Assembly (NCBI RefSeq): GCF_002102155.1
Contig: NZ_LQOU01000006.1
Span: 17,733-81,732 of the forward strand
Source: Mycobacterium europaeum
GTDB lineage: Bacteria; Actinomycetota; Actinomycetes; Mycobacteriales; Mycobacteriaceae
DNA length: 64,000 bases
Direction: 5' to 3'
The notes under the pieces were generated by a model that was given only the letters and a program-made list of their open reading frames with translations, did no database searches and was not told where the DNA came from. Positions within the stretch are counted from its first letter, which is position 1. Every line of letters begins with the position of its first letter. Positions 46,642-55,245 of this stretch are shown one piece after another. The position numbers were made by a program, and so were the translations under genes.

Positions 46642-47244
46642 ATGGAAACCACGACGGCACGCAGGCGGATCGTTCTCGTGGTCGCGGCGCTGGCGCCGGT
46701 GCTGGGATTGGCCGGCTGCGGTGGGCACGGCGACACCCGGATCACGGCGCCGTCGACGCCGAGGGTGACAACCCTCGCGCGAACCGCCCCGGCCGCACCC
46801 GCCGGCGCACCGTTGAGCATCGCCAGCCCGGCATTCGCCGACGGTGCGCCGATCCCGGTGCAGTACACCTGTAAGGGCGCCGACATGGCGCCGCCGTTGA
46901 CATGGTCGGCCCCGTCGGCCGCGGCGCTCGTCGTCGACGACCCCGACGCCGTCAACGGGCTGTACGTGCACTGGGTCGTGACCGGAATCGCGCCGGGCAC
47001 CGGCAGCACCGCCGACGGTCAGACACCGCAGGGGGCGACGACGCTGCCCAACAGCGGCGGACGGTCCGCCTACCAGGGCCCGTGTCCGCCCGCGGGAACC
47101 GGCACCCACCACTACCGGTTCACCCTCTACCAACTGCCCGACGACTACCGGTTGCCCGGCGGCCTGGCCGGCGTCCGGGCGGCGACGACGATTGCGGGCG
47201 CCGCGACCGCGCACGCCCAGCTCACCGGAACCTTCGGCGGCTGA
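46642..47244 (+). CDS. PEBP/YbhB-family lipoprotein
   Basis: This 200-residue protein has a lipobox signal (VLGLAGCGG, Cys about 26), a Thr/Ala/Pro linker and a phosphatidylethanolamine-binding-like domain ([54 protein letters not shown]). It matches Rv1911c (LppC)/Rv1910c, which flank furA in M. tuberculosis. It probably binds a small anionic or lipid ligand outside the membrane. Its stop is 9 bases from that of the convergent FAD oxidoreductase. Confidence 0.88.
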   Translation: METTTARRRIVLVVAALAPVLGLAGCGGHGDTRITAPSTPRVTTLARTAPAAPAGAPLSIASPAFADGAPIPVQYTCKGADMAPPLTWSAPSAAALVVDDPDAVNGLYVHWVVTGIAPGTGSTADGQTPQGATTLPNSGGRSAYQGPCPPAGTGTHHYRFTLYQLPDDYRLPGGLAGVRAATTIAGAATAHAQLTGTFGG

Positions 47245-47253
47245 CGGGCGCTC

Positions 47254-48816
47254 TCAGGCCATGTCGTCGAGCGCCTGATAACCGGCGTTGTAGCCGGGCG
47301 TGAAGGTGATGCCCGGCCCGCCGTGGCATCCCGCGCCGCCGAGGTAGAGGCCCTCGATCGGGATCGGGAAGTCGAGGAATCCCCTGGGCCCCGGCCTGTT
47401 GGGCCCCATCAAGTCCGGATGCAGCAGGCCATGGCAGAAGTCGCCCGCGGGGGCCCCGAACATCGTGTTCATGTGGTAGGGGGCAAAGGTGATGTGGCGG
47501 ATCACGATGTCCTCGAAGTTGGGCGCCAACCGGGTGATCTTGTCGATAACACGCTGTGCCATCTCGTTTTTCAGTCGGCCATGGTCGTGCCGGCCGACCT
47601 CCACCGGGAAGGCGTACGCGTAGGCGCTCGCGGCGTGCTTGCCGGGCGGCGCCATGCCCGGATCGTGCACCGACGGGATCTGCATTCCCATCGACGGGTT
47701 GTCCGGGACGACGCCCCGCCGGCAGTTCTCCCAGTGCAGCTGTTGTTCTTCGGGAGCGCCGAAGATGCCGACCGACTGCTGCATGCCTTCTTCGTTCAAA
47801 AACTCGTAGGGCGGGGCGAATTCGGGCAGCCCGTCCAGGGCGAAGTGGATCTGCACGAAGGAGGCGCGGTGGTCGCGGCCGGACAGCCGCGAGATCAGCT
47901 CCGCCGGAACATGCTCGGGTGCGACGAGATCGGTGAGGGTGACGTCGGGCGCGAGGTTGGAGACCACGATCGGCGCGGTGAGCGTCGACCCGTCGCGCAA
48001 CCGCACCCCGGTCACTGCGCCATGCTCGACCAGGATCTGTTCCACCTTGGCGCGGAAGCGGATCTCGCCGCCGTGGGAGACGAACAACTCCCGCAGGTGT
48101 TCGGTGAGCGCGCCGATGCCGCCCTTGAGTTTGGTCATCATGGCCGTGCTGTCGTCCGGTACCGCCAGGGCGAAGGCCAGGCAGGTGGCGCTGCCCGGCG
48201 TGTAGGGGCCGCGGTAGGTGGAGTTGACCGCGAGAAACGCGAGCATCCCCCGGATGACCGCGTGCTTGTCCTTGTCGGGCAGGTATCGGTCGATGACGTC
48301 CATCGCCGACCCGAACAGCATCTCGTGGATGGCGCGCCGTTCGGCGTCGTTGGCCGCGCACGCATACATCTCGTCGAGGGTCTTCGGTGGTGTGCGAACG
48401 TCGAAGCGCCCTAACGCTTTTGCGGGCCCCTGGCTCCACCCGATCAGTCCGGCCATGCCGGTGACGGCTTCGATGCCGTGCTTTTCGCCGAGGTGCGTCA
48501 TCAGCCGCATCGGGTCGCGGTAGAAGATCATCGGCTCCTCGCCGTGGTCGCCGATGTTGGTGGACATCACGTCCGGCTCCACCGTCGGCAAGGTGTCCAG
48601 GCCGAGGTCCTTGGTGATCTGGCTCGCCGTCGGGAACTGCACCGAACCGGCGATCTCGTAGCGGAAGCCGTCGATCAGTTCGACGGTCGCCGCCATGCCG
48701 CCCGCGTAGGTGTTGGCTTCCAGGCACAGGGTGCGCAGGCCCGCGCGCTGCAGCACCGTCGCCGCGGTCAAGCCGTTGTGGCCCGCTCCCACGACGATCG
48801 CGTCATAGTCCGGCAT
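47254..48816 (-). CDS. Phytoene-desaturase-like FAD oxidoreductase
   Basis: This 520-residue protein has the dinucleotide motif IVVGAGHNGLTAATVLQRAG, GGIGALTEHLRELFVSHGGEI and a C-terminal FAD segment GGAGCHGGPGITFTPGYNAGYQ. It belongs to the CrtI/PDS-like amine oxidase superfamily; many mycobacterial members are not carotenoid enzymes. ATG 48816 has a GAGGAAG Shine-Dalgarno; the longer frame begins inside the operator. It is divergent from a TetR regulator across a doubled palindrome. Confidence 0.88.
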   Translation of the reverse strand: MPDYDAIVVGAGHNGLTAATVLQRAGLRTLCLEANTYAGGMAATVELIDGFRYEIAGSVQFPTASQITKDLGLDTLPTVEPDVMSTNIGDHGEEPMIFYRDPMRLMTHLGEKHGIEAVTGMAGLIGWSQGPAKALGRFDVRTPPKTLDEMYACAANDAERRAIHEMLFGSAMDVIDRYLPDKDKHAVIRGMLAFLAVNSTYRGPYTPGSATCLAFALAVPDDSTAMMTKLKGGIGALTEHLRELFVSHGGEIRFRAKVEQILVEHGAVTGVRLRDGSTLTAPIVVSNLAPDVTLTDLVAPEHVPAELISRLSGRDHRASFVQIHFALDGLPEFAPPYEFLNEEGMQQSVGIFGAPEEQQLHWENCRRGVVPDNPSMGMQIPSVHDPGMAPPGKHAASAYAYAFPVEVGRHDHGRLKNEMAQRVIDKITRLAPNFEDIVIRHITFAPYHMNTMFGAPAGDFCHGLLHPDLMGPNRPGPRGFLDFPIPIEGLYLGGAGCHGGPGITFTPGYNAGYQALDDMA

Positions 48817-48849
48817 GGCTTCCTCCCTGGGCTCGGCGTGACAAGAATA

Positions 48850-48888
48850 TGTCAGTACTGACACAATTGGAAGATGTCAGTACTGACC
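48850..48888. promoter_or_regulatory. Doubled TetR operator (TGTCAGTACTGAC) between FAD oxidoreductase and TetR gene
   Basis: The perfect 14-base palindrome TGTCAGTACTGACA (48850-48863) is repeated as TGTCAGTACTGACC (48875-48888), 25 bases further on. Both lie between the divergent starts. The second copy coincides with an in-frame ATG of the regulator, which argues that translation starts later. The layout fits autorepression plus control of the oxidoreductase. Confidence 0.8.
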
Positions 48889-48921
48889 GAATCCACCGGG
48901 GTGGGATACCATCCCCGTGGG

Positions 48922-49521
48922 ATGAGCGCGCCTACGAACCGCCACGAACTACGCCGACGATCGACGCATGAGGCACTGCGCGAGGCGGCCTTGAACAGCT
49001 TCGCGCGCAAAGGATTCACCAATGTCACCGTGACCGAGCTGGCCCGCGAGGCCGGCGTCACGGAACGGACCTTCTTTCGCCACTTCCCCACCAAGGAGGC
49101 GGTGCTCTTCCAGGACTACGAGACCCAGCTGGAATGGCTGGCCGAGGCGCTGGCCGCCCGGCCGGCCTCCGAGCCGCTCTTCGACGCCGTGCTCGCGAGT
49201 GTCGCGGCCTTCCCGCATGACCTCGAAGTGGTCCGCCAGGCCGCGTCGGCCCGCGCCGAACTGATCAGCGCCGAGCGGATCGCGAGCCATCTGCGCGTCG
49301 TGCAGGCGTCGTTCGCGCGGGTGCTGACCGACTTCGTCAGGGGTCGCAACCCGGACGTGCCGAACATCGACCTGCTCGCCGAGGTCACCGGCTCGGCGCT
49401 GGCCGCCGCCCTCGTTGTGGCGGTGGAGAATTGGGGCCGCAACGGCTGCGCCGGCGACCTCGGCGAACTCGTGGCGTCCAGCCTGGCGCTGCTGCGCTCG
49501 GGTTTTGCGCTGCTCGCCTGA
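48922..49521 (+). CDS. TetR/AcrR family regulator
   Basis: This 199-residue protein has an N-terminal helix-turn-helix (STHEALREAALNSFARKGFTNVTVTELAREAGVTERTFFRHFPTKE, read in parts) and an all-helical ligand domain. I prefer ATG 48922 to ATG 48874 because the latter is part of an operator copy and would add a non-family lead. It most likely represses itself and the divergent FAD oxidoreductase. The ligand is unknown. Confidence 0.9.
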   Translation: MSAPTNRHELRRRSTHEALREAALNSFARKGFTNVTVTELAREAGVTERTFFRHFPTKEAVLFQDYETQLEWLAEALAARPASEPLFDAVLASVAAFPHDLEVVRQAASARAELISAERIASHLRVVQASFARVLTDFVRGRNPDVPNIDLLAEVTGSALAAALVVAVENWGRNGCAGDLGELVASSLALLRSGFALLA

Positions 49522-49658
49522 CCCATCGAGTGTGCGGCTACGCTCGCGACACGCCGAGCGATGCCGCCACGGGCGCACGCTCGACGTCGCGGGCGCACAC
49601 TCAACCGCCGTGCGCCGTTTCGAGGGCGGACTCGAGGACATCAATCGGAGGAAACGAA

Positions 49659-50051
49659 ATGCCACTGCTGTACATCGACCTCATCGAGGGTCGCACGCCG
49701 TCGCAGGTCCGGGTGCTGCTCGACGCGGTTCACGAATCCGTCGTCGAAGCGTTCGGGGTGCCGGCGCGGGACCGCTATCAAGTGGTGCGCACCCATCCCG
49801 GCCACGAGGTCGTCGCTTTGGACACCGGCCTCGGCATCGCGCGCTCGTCGCAACAGGTGATTGTGCACGTGGTGAGCCGGCGGCGCACGCGGGCGATGAA
49901 GGAGAAGTTCTACGAGTTGCTGGCCGTCAACCTGGCCGACCGGTGCGGGCTCGACGGGTCCGACCTGGTCGTGTCGATCACCGAAAACGGCGACGAGGAC
50001 TGGTCTTTCGGCCACGGCCGGGCGCAGTTCCTCACCGGGGAGCTGCAATGA
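49659..50051 (+). CDS. Tautomerase-family protein
   Basis: This 130-residue protein begins MPLLYIDLIEGRTPSQVRVLLDAV, giving the catalytic N-terminal Pro after Met removal. It resembles MSAD/4-OT-like double-length tautomerases. A GGAGGAAA Shine-Dalgarno precedes ATG 49659. Its stop overlaps the next start (ATGA), so it is coupled to the nitronate monooxygenase. Substrate unknown. Confidence 0.85.
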   Translation: MPLLYIDLIEGRTPSQVRVLLDAVHESVVEAFGVPARDRYQVVRTHPGHEVVALDTGLGIARSSQQVIVHVVSRRRTRAMKEKFYELLAVNLADRCGLDGSDLVVSITENGDEDWSFGHGRAQFLTGELQ

Positions 50052-51022
50052 GCCTCGACACCGGCGTGACCAGGTTCTTCGGCATCGAACACCCCGTCGT
50101 GCTGGCCCCGATGGCGATGATCTCCGGTGGCCGACTGGCGGCGGCGGTGACCTCGGCCGGCGGTCTGGGCCTCATCGGCGGCGGCTACGGGGAGGCGGAG
50201 TGGCTGCGGCGCGAATTCGCCCGAGCCGAAGGGCAAACCGTCGGATGCGGGTTCATCACCTGGAGCCTGGCCCGCCAACCCGCCCTGCTCGAGGAGGTTT
50301 TGCAGCGGCAGCCCGCCGCGATCATGCTGTCGTTCGGCGAGTTGCACCCCTTTGCCGAGCGCATTCGGGCCGCGGGCGTCCCGCTCATCGCGCAGGCGCA
50401 AACGCTCGACCACGCGCGCCGGGCCCTGGATGCCGGCGCGGACGTCGTCGCGGCGCAGGGCGGCGAGGCCGGTGGGCACGGCATGACCCTGCGGTCCACG
50501 TTCACGCTGGTGCCCGACGTCGTCGACCTGGTCGCCGAACGCGCACCGGGCACCCCGGTGCTGGCCGCGGGCGGGGTCACCGACGGACGCGGCCTGGCCG
50601 CCGCGCTGGCGCTCGGCGCCGACGGTGCGCTGGTGGGCACCAGGTTCTGGGCGTCCCAGGAGGCGTTGGTGTCGCCGCGGGCGCACGAGCGCGCGTTGAC
50701 GGCCAGCGGTGACGACACCATTCGCACGCGCGCCTATGACCTTGTGCGGCGGCTGGATTGGCCGGCCGGCTACAACGCGCGGGCGCTGGGCAACGACTTC
50801 CTGGACGCATGGCACGGCAACGAGGACCGGTTGGCGGCGTCGCTGCCCGATGCGGTGACCGACTACGAGAAAGCGGTTGCCGCGGAGGATTTCGACACCG
50901 CCGCCATCCTCGTCGGCGAAGGAGTGGGGCTTGTTCGCCAGGTCCGGCCCGCCGCCGACATCCTGGCCGACATGGTCGATCAGGCCTGCCGGATCCTGAA
51001 CAGGTCGCGAACGGCGGAGTGA
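50048..51022 (+). CDS. Nitronate monooxygenase
   Basis: This 324-residue FMN TIM barrel has EHPVVLAPMAMISGGRLAAA, VVAAQGGEAGGHGM with the catalytic-type His, and LAAGGVTDGRGLAAALALGADGALVGTRF. It is a second, divergent copy of the family in this window (the first is at 26970). It is translationally coupled to the tautomerase. A combined route for an aliphatic nitro compound or a nitronate toxin is possible but not shown. Confidence 0.88.
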   Translation: MSLDTGVTRFFGIEHPVVLAPMAMISGGRLAAAVTSAGGLGLIGGGYGEAEWLRREFARAEGQTVGCGFITWSLARQPALLEEVLQRQPAAIMLSFGELHPFAERIRAAGVPLIAQAQTLDHARRALDAGADVVAAQGGEAGGHGMTLRSTFTLVPDVVDLVAERAPGTPVLAAGGVTDGRGLAAALALGADGALVGTRFWASQEALVSPRAHERALTASGDDTIRTRAYDLVRRLDWPAGYNARALGNDFLDAWHGNEDRLAASLPDAVTDYEKAVAAEDFDTAAILVGEGVGLVRQVRPAADILADMVDQACRILNRSRTAE

Positions 51023-51187
51023 CCGTGACCGCCGGCTCACCGCCCTGGACAGCCGAGTCGCTGATCTGATTTGCTCGACTCGCTGGTCACCTCAGACCGC
51101 CAGGAGTCGCCGATGGCCGTCTCGACGCGCCGGATGGCCCGGGCGTCAGGCGGTTCTGCGCAATCGATCTCTAGTGAGGAACACCGA

Positions 51188-51817
51188 ATGGACCTGGCCA
51201 CGGTCGACGAACTGCTGACGACGACGCGGTCGGTGCGCCGGCGCCTCGACTTGGACCGGCCGGTCGGCCGCGAGGTGATCCTCGAGTGCATCCGGCTGGC
51301 GATGCAGGCGCCCACCGCGAGCAACGCGCAGGACTGGCGCTGGCTGGTGATCACCGATGCCGACAAGCGCGCCGCCATCGCCGAGATCTACCGCAGCGTC
51401 GGCGCCGACTACCTGGCGCATGCGGCCAAGGAGGCGTCCGACCCGCAGACCCGGCGGGTGTACGCCGGCGCGCTGGCGCTGACCGAGACGCTGGGCAAGG
51501 TCCCCGTGCATGTGATCCCGTGCCTGGACAGTCGCATCGACAACGCCACCCTGTTGACCGCCGCGTCGGCCTGGGCGTCGATCATCCCGGCCGGCTGGAG
51601 TTTCTTGCTCGCCCTGCGGTCCCGCGGGCTGGGGTCGGTGTGGACGACGATGCATCTGGCCAGGGAGCGAGAAGTGGCCGAGTTGCTCGGCATCCCGGAC
51701 ACCGTCACGCAGGCCGCGCTGTTCCCGGTGGCCTACACGATCGGCACCGACTTCCGGCCGGCCGCGCGGCCGCCCGCGGAAACCGTGACGTTCTGGGATC
51801 GCTGGGGAGACGGCTGA
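51188..51817 (+). CDS. Nitroreductase-family protein
   Basis: This 209-residue FMN nitroreductase has TTTRSVRRRLDLDRPVGREVI, MQAPTASNAQDWRWLVI and LALRSRGLGSVWTTMHLAREREVAELLGIP. It reduces nitro or quinone groups, or may be a flavin-dependent enzyme of other type. ATG 51188 follows a GTGAGGAA ribosome site; ATG 51113 with AGGAG is an alternative. Its stop overlaps the next start (TGATG). With the tautomerase and nitronate monooxygenase it makes a nitro-compound-flavoured set. Confidence 0.87.
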   Translation: MDLATVDELLTTTRSVRRRLDLDRPVGREVILECIRLAMQAPTASNAQDWRWLVITDADKRAAIAEIYRSVGADYLAHAAKEASDPQTRRVYAGALALTETLGKVPVHVIPCLDSRIDNATLLTAASAWASIIPAGWSFLLALRSRGLGSVWTTMHLAREREVAELLGIPDTVTQAALFPVAYTIGTDFRPAARPPAETVTFWDRWGDG

Positions 51818-52311
51818 TGCAGTCCTACACCGTGCGTTTTCACGTCGAGGCACCCCCGGCGAAGGTGTGGCGGGTGCTGCATCCGCCCCCTCCGCCCAAC
51901 GCACCCCGGCCGCGCGTTCTGAAGTGGCCCACCGGCAGCATGGAGATCCTCAACGAGGGCAACGAGGCGGGCGAGGGTCTGGTCCGCACCTGCATCTTCG
52001 AAGTACCCAAGTACCTCCTGTCGGGTGGCAAGGCACGTTCGTGGGAAACCGTCACCGAAGCCGAAACCAACAAGCTGTCGCGCTACATCGCCGTCGGCGC
52101 GCCGCTTTGGTCCCGGGCCGAGGGCTACCACCGGCTCGAGGAACAGCCGGACGGGACCACCGTGCTGACCTTCCACGAGACCTACCACGCCTACAACCCG
52201 GTGCTGCGCTTCCTTCTCGAACGCCCGGTGCACGCGAAGATCTCTCGCGACAACCTCAAAACCTATGAACACGCGCTCGGCCACGCCGGTCGCGTACGCC
52301 GGCTCGCGTAA
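51817..52311 (+). CDS. SRPBCC family protein
   Basis: This 164-residue START-like protein has SYTVRFHVEAPPAKVWRVLHPPPPP and TVLTFHETYHAYNPVLRFLLERPVH. It starts within the nitroreductase stop codon (TGATG), so translation is coupled. Likely ligand-binding; no catalytic motif is clear. Confidence 0.85.
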   Translation: MQSYTVRFHVEAPPAKVWRVLHPPPPPNAPRPRVLKWPTGSMEILNEGNEAGEGLVRTCIFEVPKYLLSGGKARSWETVTEAETNKLSRYIAVGAPLWSRAEGYHRLEEQPDGTTVLTFHETYHAYNPVLRFLLERPVHAKISRDNLKTYEHALGHAGRVRRLA

Positions 52312-52415
52312 GGGCTCGGACGTGCCCGTGGCCACCGGTTTCGCGTCCGGGAACGGCGGCCGGCCCGTGGCGGCGCAGGTGATTTAGGCTGCTCATCCCG
52401 GTACGCTGGCGTGCT

Positions 52416-53000
52416 ATGGGGATTGAGGCAGGTATACCTCCCGCGGCGCGACTGGCCGTCGCGGGGCTGTTGGTCGCGGGCTGGGCAGTCTCGGCGGGCG
52501 TGGCGGGCGCCGACCCCGACCAGACGCCGCCCCCGTCGCCTTCACCGGCGGCCTCCACGGGACCGGCACCCGGGCCCCCGCCGTCTTCGGCGTCACCGGC
52601 ACCGTCACCCGGGGCTTCCCCCGCCGCCTCCCCCGCGCCCGGACCGAAGACGAGCATCGACAAGGACGGCATCTACAACGTCGGGACCGACATCGCCCCC
52701 GGGATCTACAGCTCGGGCGGACCCGCCAACAACGGCACCTGCTACTGGAAGCGCACGGGCAATCCCGACGGCAACATCATCGACAACAACATGACCAAGA
52801 AGCCGCAGGTGGTCCAGATCGACCCGACGGACAAGGCGTTCAAGACCTCGGGCTGCCAGCCGTGGCAGCTGACCCCGGATGCCGCCCTGCCGCCCACCAC
52901 GCCCCCCGCCGGTGTGCAGGGCACGCTCGGCCTGCTCAACGGGTTGCTCGGCGGTCAGGCCGGCCAGCAGCCTGCGCCGCCGCCTCCCCCTCACTCCTGA
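52416..53000 (+). CDS. Secreted Pro-rich protein (Rv1906c-like)
   Basis: This 194-residue exported protein has a signal peptide (ARLAVAGLLVAGWAVSAGVA, cleavage near AGA/DPD), a Pro/Ser/Ala linker, and a compact domain DGIYNVGTDIAPGIYSSGG...CYWKR...SGCQPWQ with two Cys that may pair. It ends in a polyproline tail. Position and domain fit Rv1906c, next to aao in M. tuberculosis. Function unknown. Confidence 0.8.
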   Translation: MGIEAGIPPAARLAVAGLLVAGWAVSAGVAGADPDQTPPPSPSPAASTGPAPGPPPSSASPAPSPGASPAASPAPGPKTSIDKDGIYNVGTDIAPGIYSSGGPANNGTCYWKRTGNPDGNIIDNNMTKKPQVVQIDPTDKAFKTSGCQPWQLTPDAALPPTTPPAGVQGTLGLLNGLLGGQAGQQPAPPPPPHS

Positions 53001-53013
53001 CGCGCTCTGATCA

Positions 53014-53048
53014 CTAGCCCGGCCGCACCCCCGCGGAGGGGCTAGTTT
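53014..53048 (+). terminator. Hairpin with T-run after the secreted protein gene
   Basis: A 7-base-pair stem CTAGCCC / GGGCTAG followed by TTT lies 13 bases past the stop at 53000 and ends 16 bases before the aao start. It is moderate evidence for an intrinsic terminator. Confidence 0.5.
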
Positions 53049-53063
53049 CGCTACGGTGGCGCC

Positions 53064-54035
53064 GTGGCCTCTGCGCAACAGATCGTCGTCGTCGGTGCCG
53101 GTGTCAGCGGGTTGACGTCGGCGGTGTGCCTGGCCGAGGCCGGGTGGCCGGTGCGGGTCTGGACGGCTGCGATGCCACAGCACACGACGTCGAGGGTGGC
53201 CGGCGCGGTTTGGCTGCCGCCGCGCCCCGCCGAACGTGCCAGCGGCACGCTCGATTGGACCGAACACTCCCTGCGGGTGTTCCGCGAGCTCGCCACCGAT
53301 CCGGGCTCCGGCGTTCGGCTCGCGCCCGCGCTGGCCGCCGGCGAACTGACCGCGACCGAGGCGATGGCGTCCGCCGCGGCCTTGATTCCCGACCTGCGGC
53401 CGGCCGAGCCGGCCGACCTGCCCGCCGGCCTCGGCAACGGCTTTCGCGCCACGCTGCCGATGATCGACATGCCGCACTATCTGGACTACCTGACGGGCCG
53501 GCTGGCCGCGGCAGGCTGCGAAATCGAGGAGCATCCGGTGCGGTCACTGGCCGAGGCCGCCGACGCCGCGCCGATCGTGGTCAACTGCGCCGGTCTGGCC
53601 GCGGGACGCCTGACCGGGGACGACACGGTGCGGCCCCTGTTCGGCCAGCACGTCGTGCTCACCAATCCCGGTCTGCAACAACTGTTTCTGGAGATCAACG
53701 GCGGCCCGGAATGGACCTGCTACTTCCCCCATCCCCGGCGCGTCGTGTGCGGCGGGATCAGCATCCCCGACCGCTGGGACACCACCGCGGAGCCCGACGT
53801 GACCGAGCGGATCCTGCACCGCTGCCGCCGGATCGAGCCGCGGCTCGCCGACGCCGAGGTGATCGAGACCATCACCGGGCTGCGGCCCGACCGCCCGTCG
53901 GTGCGGGTGGAAGCCGAGCCGCTGGGACGAGCCGTGTGCATCCACAACTACGGCCACGGCGGCAACGGCGTGACCCTGTCGTGGGGTTGCGCGCGCGACG
54001 TGGTCCGCCTGGCCGGTCAGCGGGGGGCGCGGTGA
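53064..54035 (+). CDS. aao: D-amino acid oxidase
   Basis: This 323-residue FAD enzyme has IVVVGAGVSGLTSAVCLAEAG, RVAGAVWLPPRP, NCAGLAAGRLTGD and the C-terminal VCIHNYGHGGNGVTLSWGCA. These are the motifs of D-amino/D-aspartate oxidases, and the length is like Rv1905c. It deaminates D-amino acids to keto acids with H2O2 release. The GTG start at 53064 fits the family. Its stop overlaps the next start (GTGA). Confidence 0.92.
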   Translation: MASAQQIVVVGAGVSGLTSAVCLAEAGWPVRVWTAAMPQHTTSRVAGAVWLPPRPAERASGTLDWTEHSLRVFRELATDPGSGVRLAPALAAGELTATEAMASAAALIPDLRPAEPADLPAGLGNGFRATLPMIDMPHYLDYLTGRLAAAGCEIEEHPVRSLAEAADAAPIVVNCAGLAAGRLTGDDTVRPLFGQHVVLTNPGLQQLFLEINGGPEWTCYFPHPRRVVCGGISIPDRWDTTAEPDVTERILHRCRRIEPRLADAEVIETITGLRPDRPSVRVEAEPLGRAVCIHNYGHGGNGVTLSWGCARDVVRLAGQRGAR

Positions 54036-54814
54036 GCATCGATTACGCGGTGGGCGGGCACATCGCCACAATCACGATCAACCGCCCCGAAACCCGCAAC
54101 TCGCTGGACATGGAACACTTCCGCGACCTGGCCCACGCGTGGGCGGCGTTCCGCGACGACCCCAGCGCGTGGGTGGCGGTGATAACCGGTGTGGGGCAGG
54201 ACTTTTGCACGGGCGCCGACCTGAAGAAGTTCATCCCCGAACTCACCGGCGACCTGCCGCAGCCGCGAGGGTGGAATAAGGACGACGCCATCCACGCCGT
54301 CCTGCACCGCTTCCCCGTCTACAAGCCGATCATCGCCGCCGTCAACGGCACCTGCGTCGCGGGCGGCTTCGAGATGTTGAGTTCGACCGACATTCGGGTG
54401 GCCGTGCCGGCCGCGCGATTCGCGGTGATGGAGCCCAAGCGGGGCTTGTTCGCCGGCGGCGGGAGCACCGTGCGGTTGCCGCGTCAGATGCCCTATCCGC
54501 TGGCGATGGAGCTGCTGCTGACCGCCGACATGGTGGACGCGCAGCGGGCGCTGGCCATGGGGCTGATCAACCGTGTCGTCCCGCCCGAGCAACTGATGGA
54601 CACCGCCTACGACTACGCCGAGCGCGTCGCGGCGAACGCGCCGCTCGCGGTGTTCGCGACGAAGCAGTCCGCCGTCGAGGGTTTGGCGCTCGACCTGGAG
54701 TCGGCCTACGACAACGAAACCCGGCACAGCGACCGCGTTTTCGAGACCGAGGACGCCAAGGAGGGGCCGCGCGCATTCGCCGAGAAGCGACCGCCGCGCT
54801 GGCGGGGACGCTAG
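54032..54814 (+). CDS. Enoyl-CoA hydratase/isomerase (crotonase) family protein
   Basis: This 260-residue protein has NRPETRNSLDMEHFRDL, the CoA and oxyanion region GVGQDFCTGADLKKFIPEL and VNGTCVAGGFEMLSSTDIRVA, and KRGLFAGGGSTVRLPRQM. The Glu pair of true hydratases is partly replaced, so it may be an isomerase or another crotonase activity. The GTG start overlaps the aao stop (GTGA). It shares a CTAG with the convergent membrane-protein stop. Confidence 0.88.
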   Translation: MSIDYAVGGHIATITINRPETRNSLDMEHFRDLAHAWAAFRDDPSAWVAVITGVGQDFCTGADLKKFIPELTGDLPQPRGWNKDDAIHAVLHRFPVYKPIIAAVNGTCVAGGFEMLSSTDIRVAVPAARFAVMEPKRGLFAGGGSTVRLPRQMPYPLAMELLLTADMVDAQRALAMGLINRVVPPEQLMDTAYDYAERVAANAPLAVFATKQSAVEGLALDLESAYDNETRHSDRVFETEDAKEGPRAFAEKRPPRWRGR

Positions 54815-55203
54815 CGACGGCTGACGTCCCGAATGATCAGCGACAGCACCCAGCTCACGATCGACAACACGACCGCGGCCCAGATCGCCGTCCACCAGAA
54901 GTGATCGATCTGCAGACCCCAATGCGTGGTGTGCTCGGTGATCCACGCCGTGATCCACAACATCAGGGCGTTGACGACGACATGGAACAAGCCGAGCGTC
55001 AGGATGTACAGCGGGATCGACAGCAGCTGGACGATCGGCTTGATGAACGCGTTGACCAGTCCGAAGACGACGGCGACCACGAAGATGATGCCGACGCGCT
55101 CCAGCTTCGTGTCACCGCCGACGAACGTGATCCCGTGGACGAACTTCGTGACCAGCCACAGCGCGAAACCGGTCAGTGCGGCGCGAAGCAGAAAAGGGCC
55201 CAT
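54811..55203 (-). CDS. 4-TMS phage-holin-family (YvlD-like) membrane protein
   Basis: This 130-residue protein has four membrane helices and the family pattern GIIFVVAVVFGLVNAFIKPIVQLLSIPL and TLGLFHVVVNALMLWIT, each read in short parts. Despite the Pfam name it is a chromosomal protein linked in other bacteria to envelope stress. ATG 55203 has GGGAGGAT as Shine-Dalgarno. It probably corresponds to Rv1903. Its stop overlaps that of the crotonase gene (CTAG). Confidence 0.85.
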   Translation of the reverse strand: MGPFLLRAALTGFALWLVTKFVHGITFVGGDTKLERVGIIFVVAVVFGLVNAFIKPIVQLLSIPLYILTLGLFHVVVNALMLWITAWITEHTTHWGLQIDHFWWTAIWAAVVLSIVSWVLSLIIRDVSRR

Positions 55204-55245
55204 GGTCCAAGATCCTCCCACCTGCCGCGGCGAAGGGCGTCGCGT

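Noticed and set aside
54811..55203. Phage origin suggested by the holin family name
   Set aside because: The 4-TMS family is common on bacterial chromosomes, and no other phage gene is nearby.
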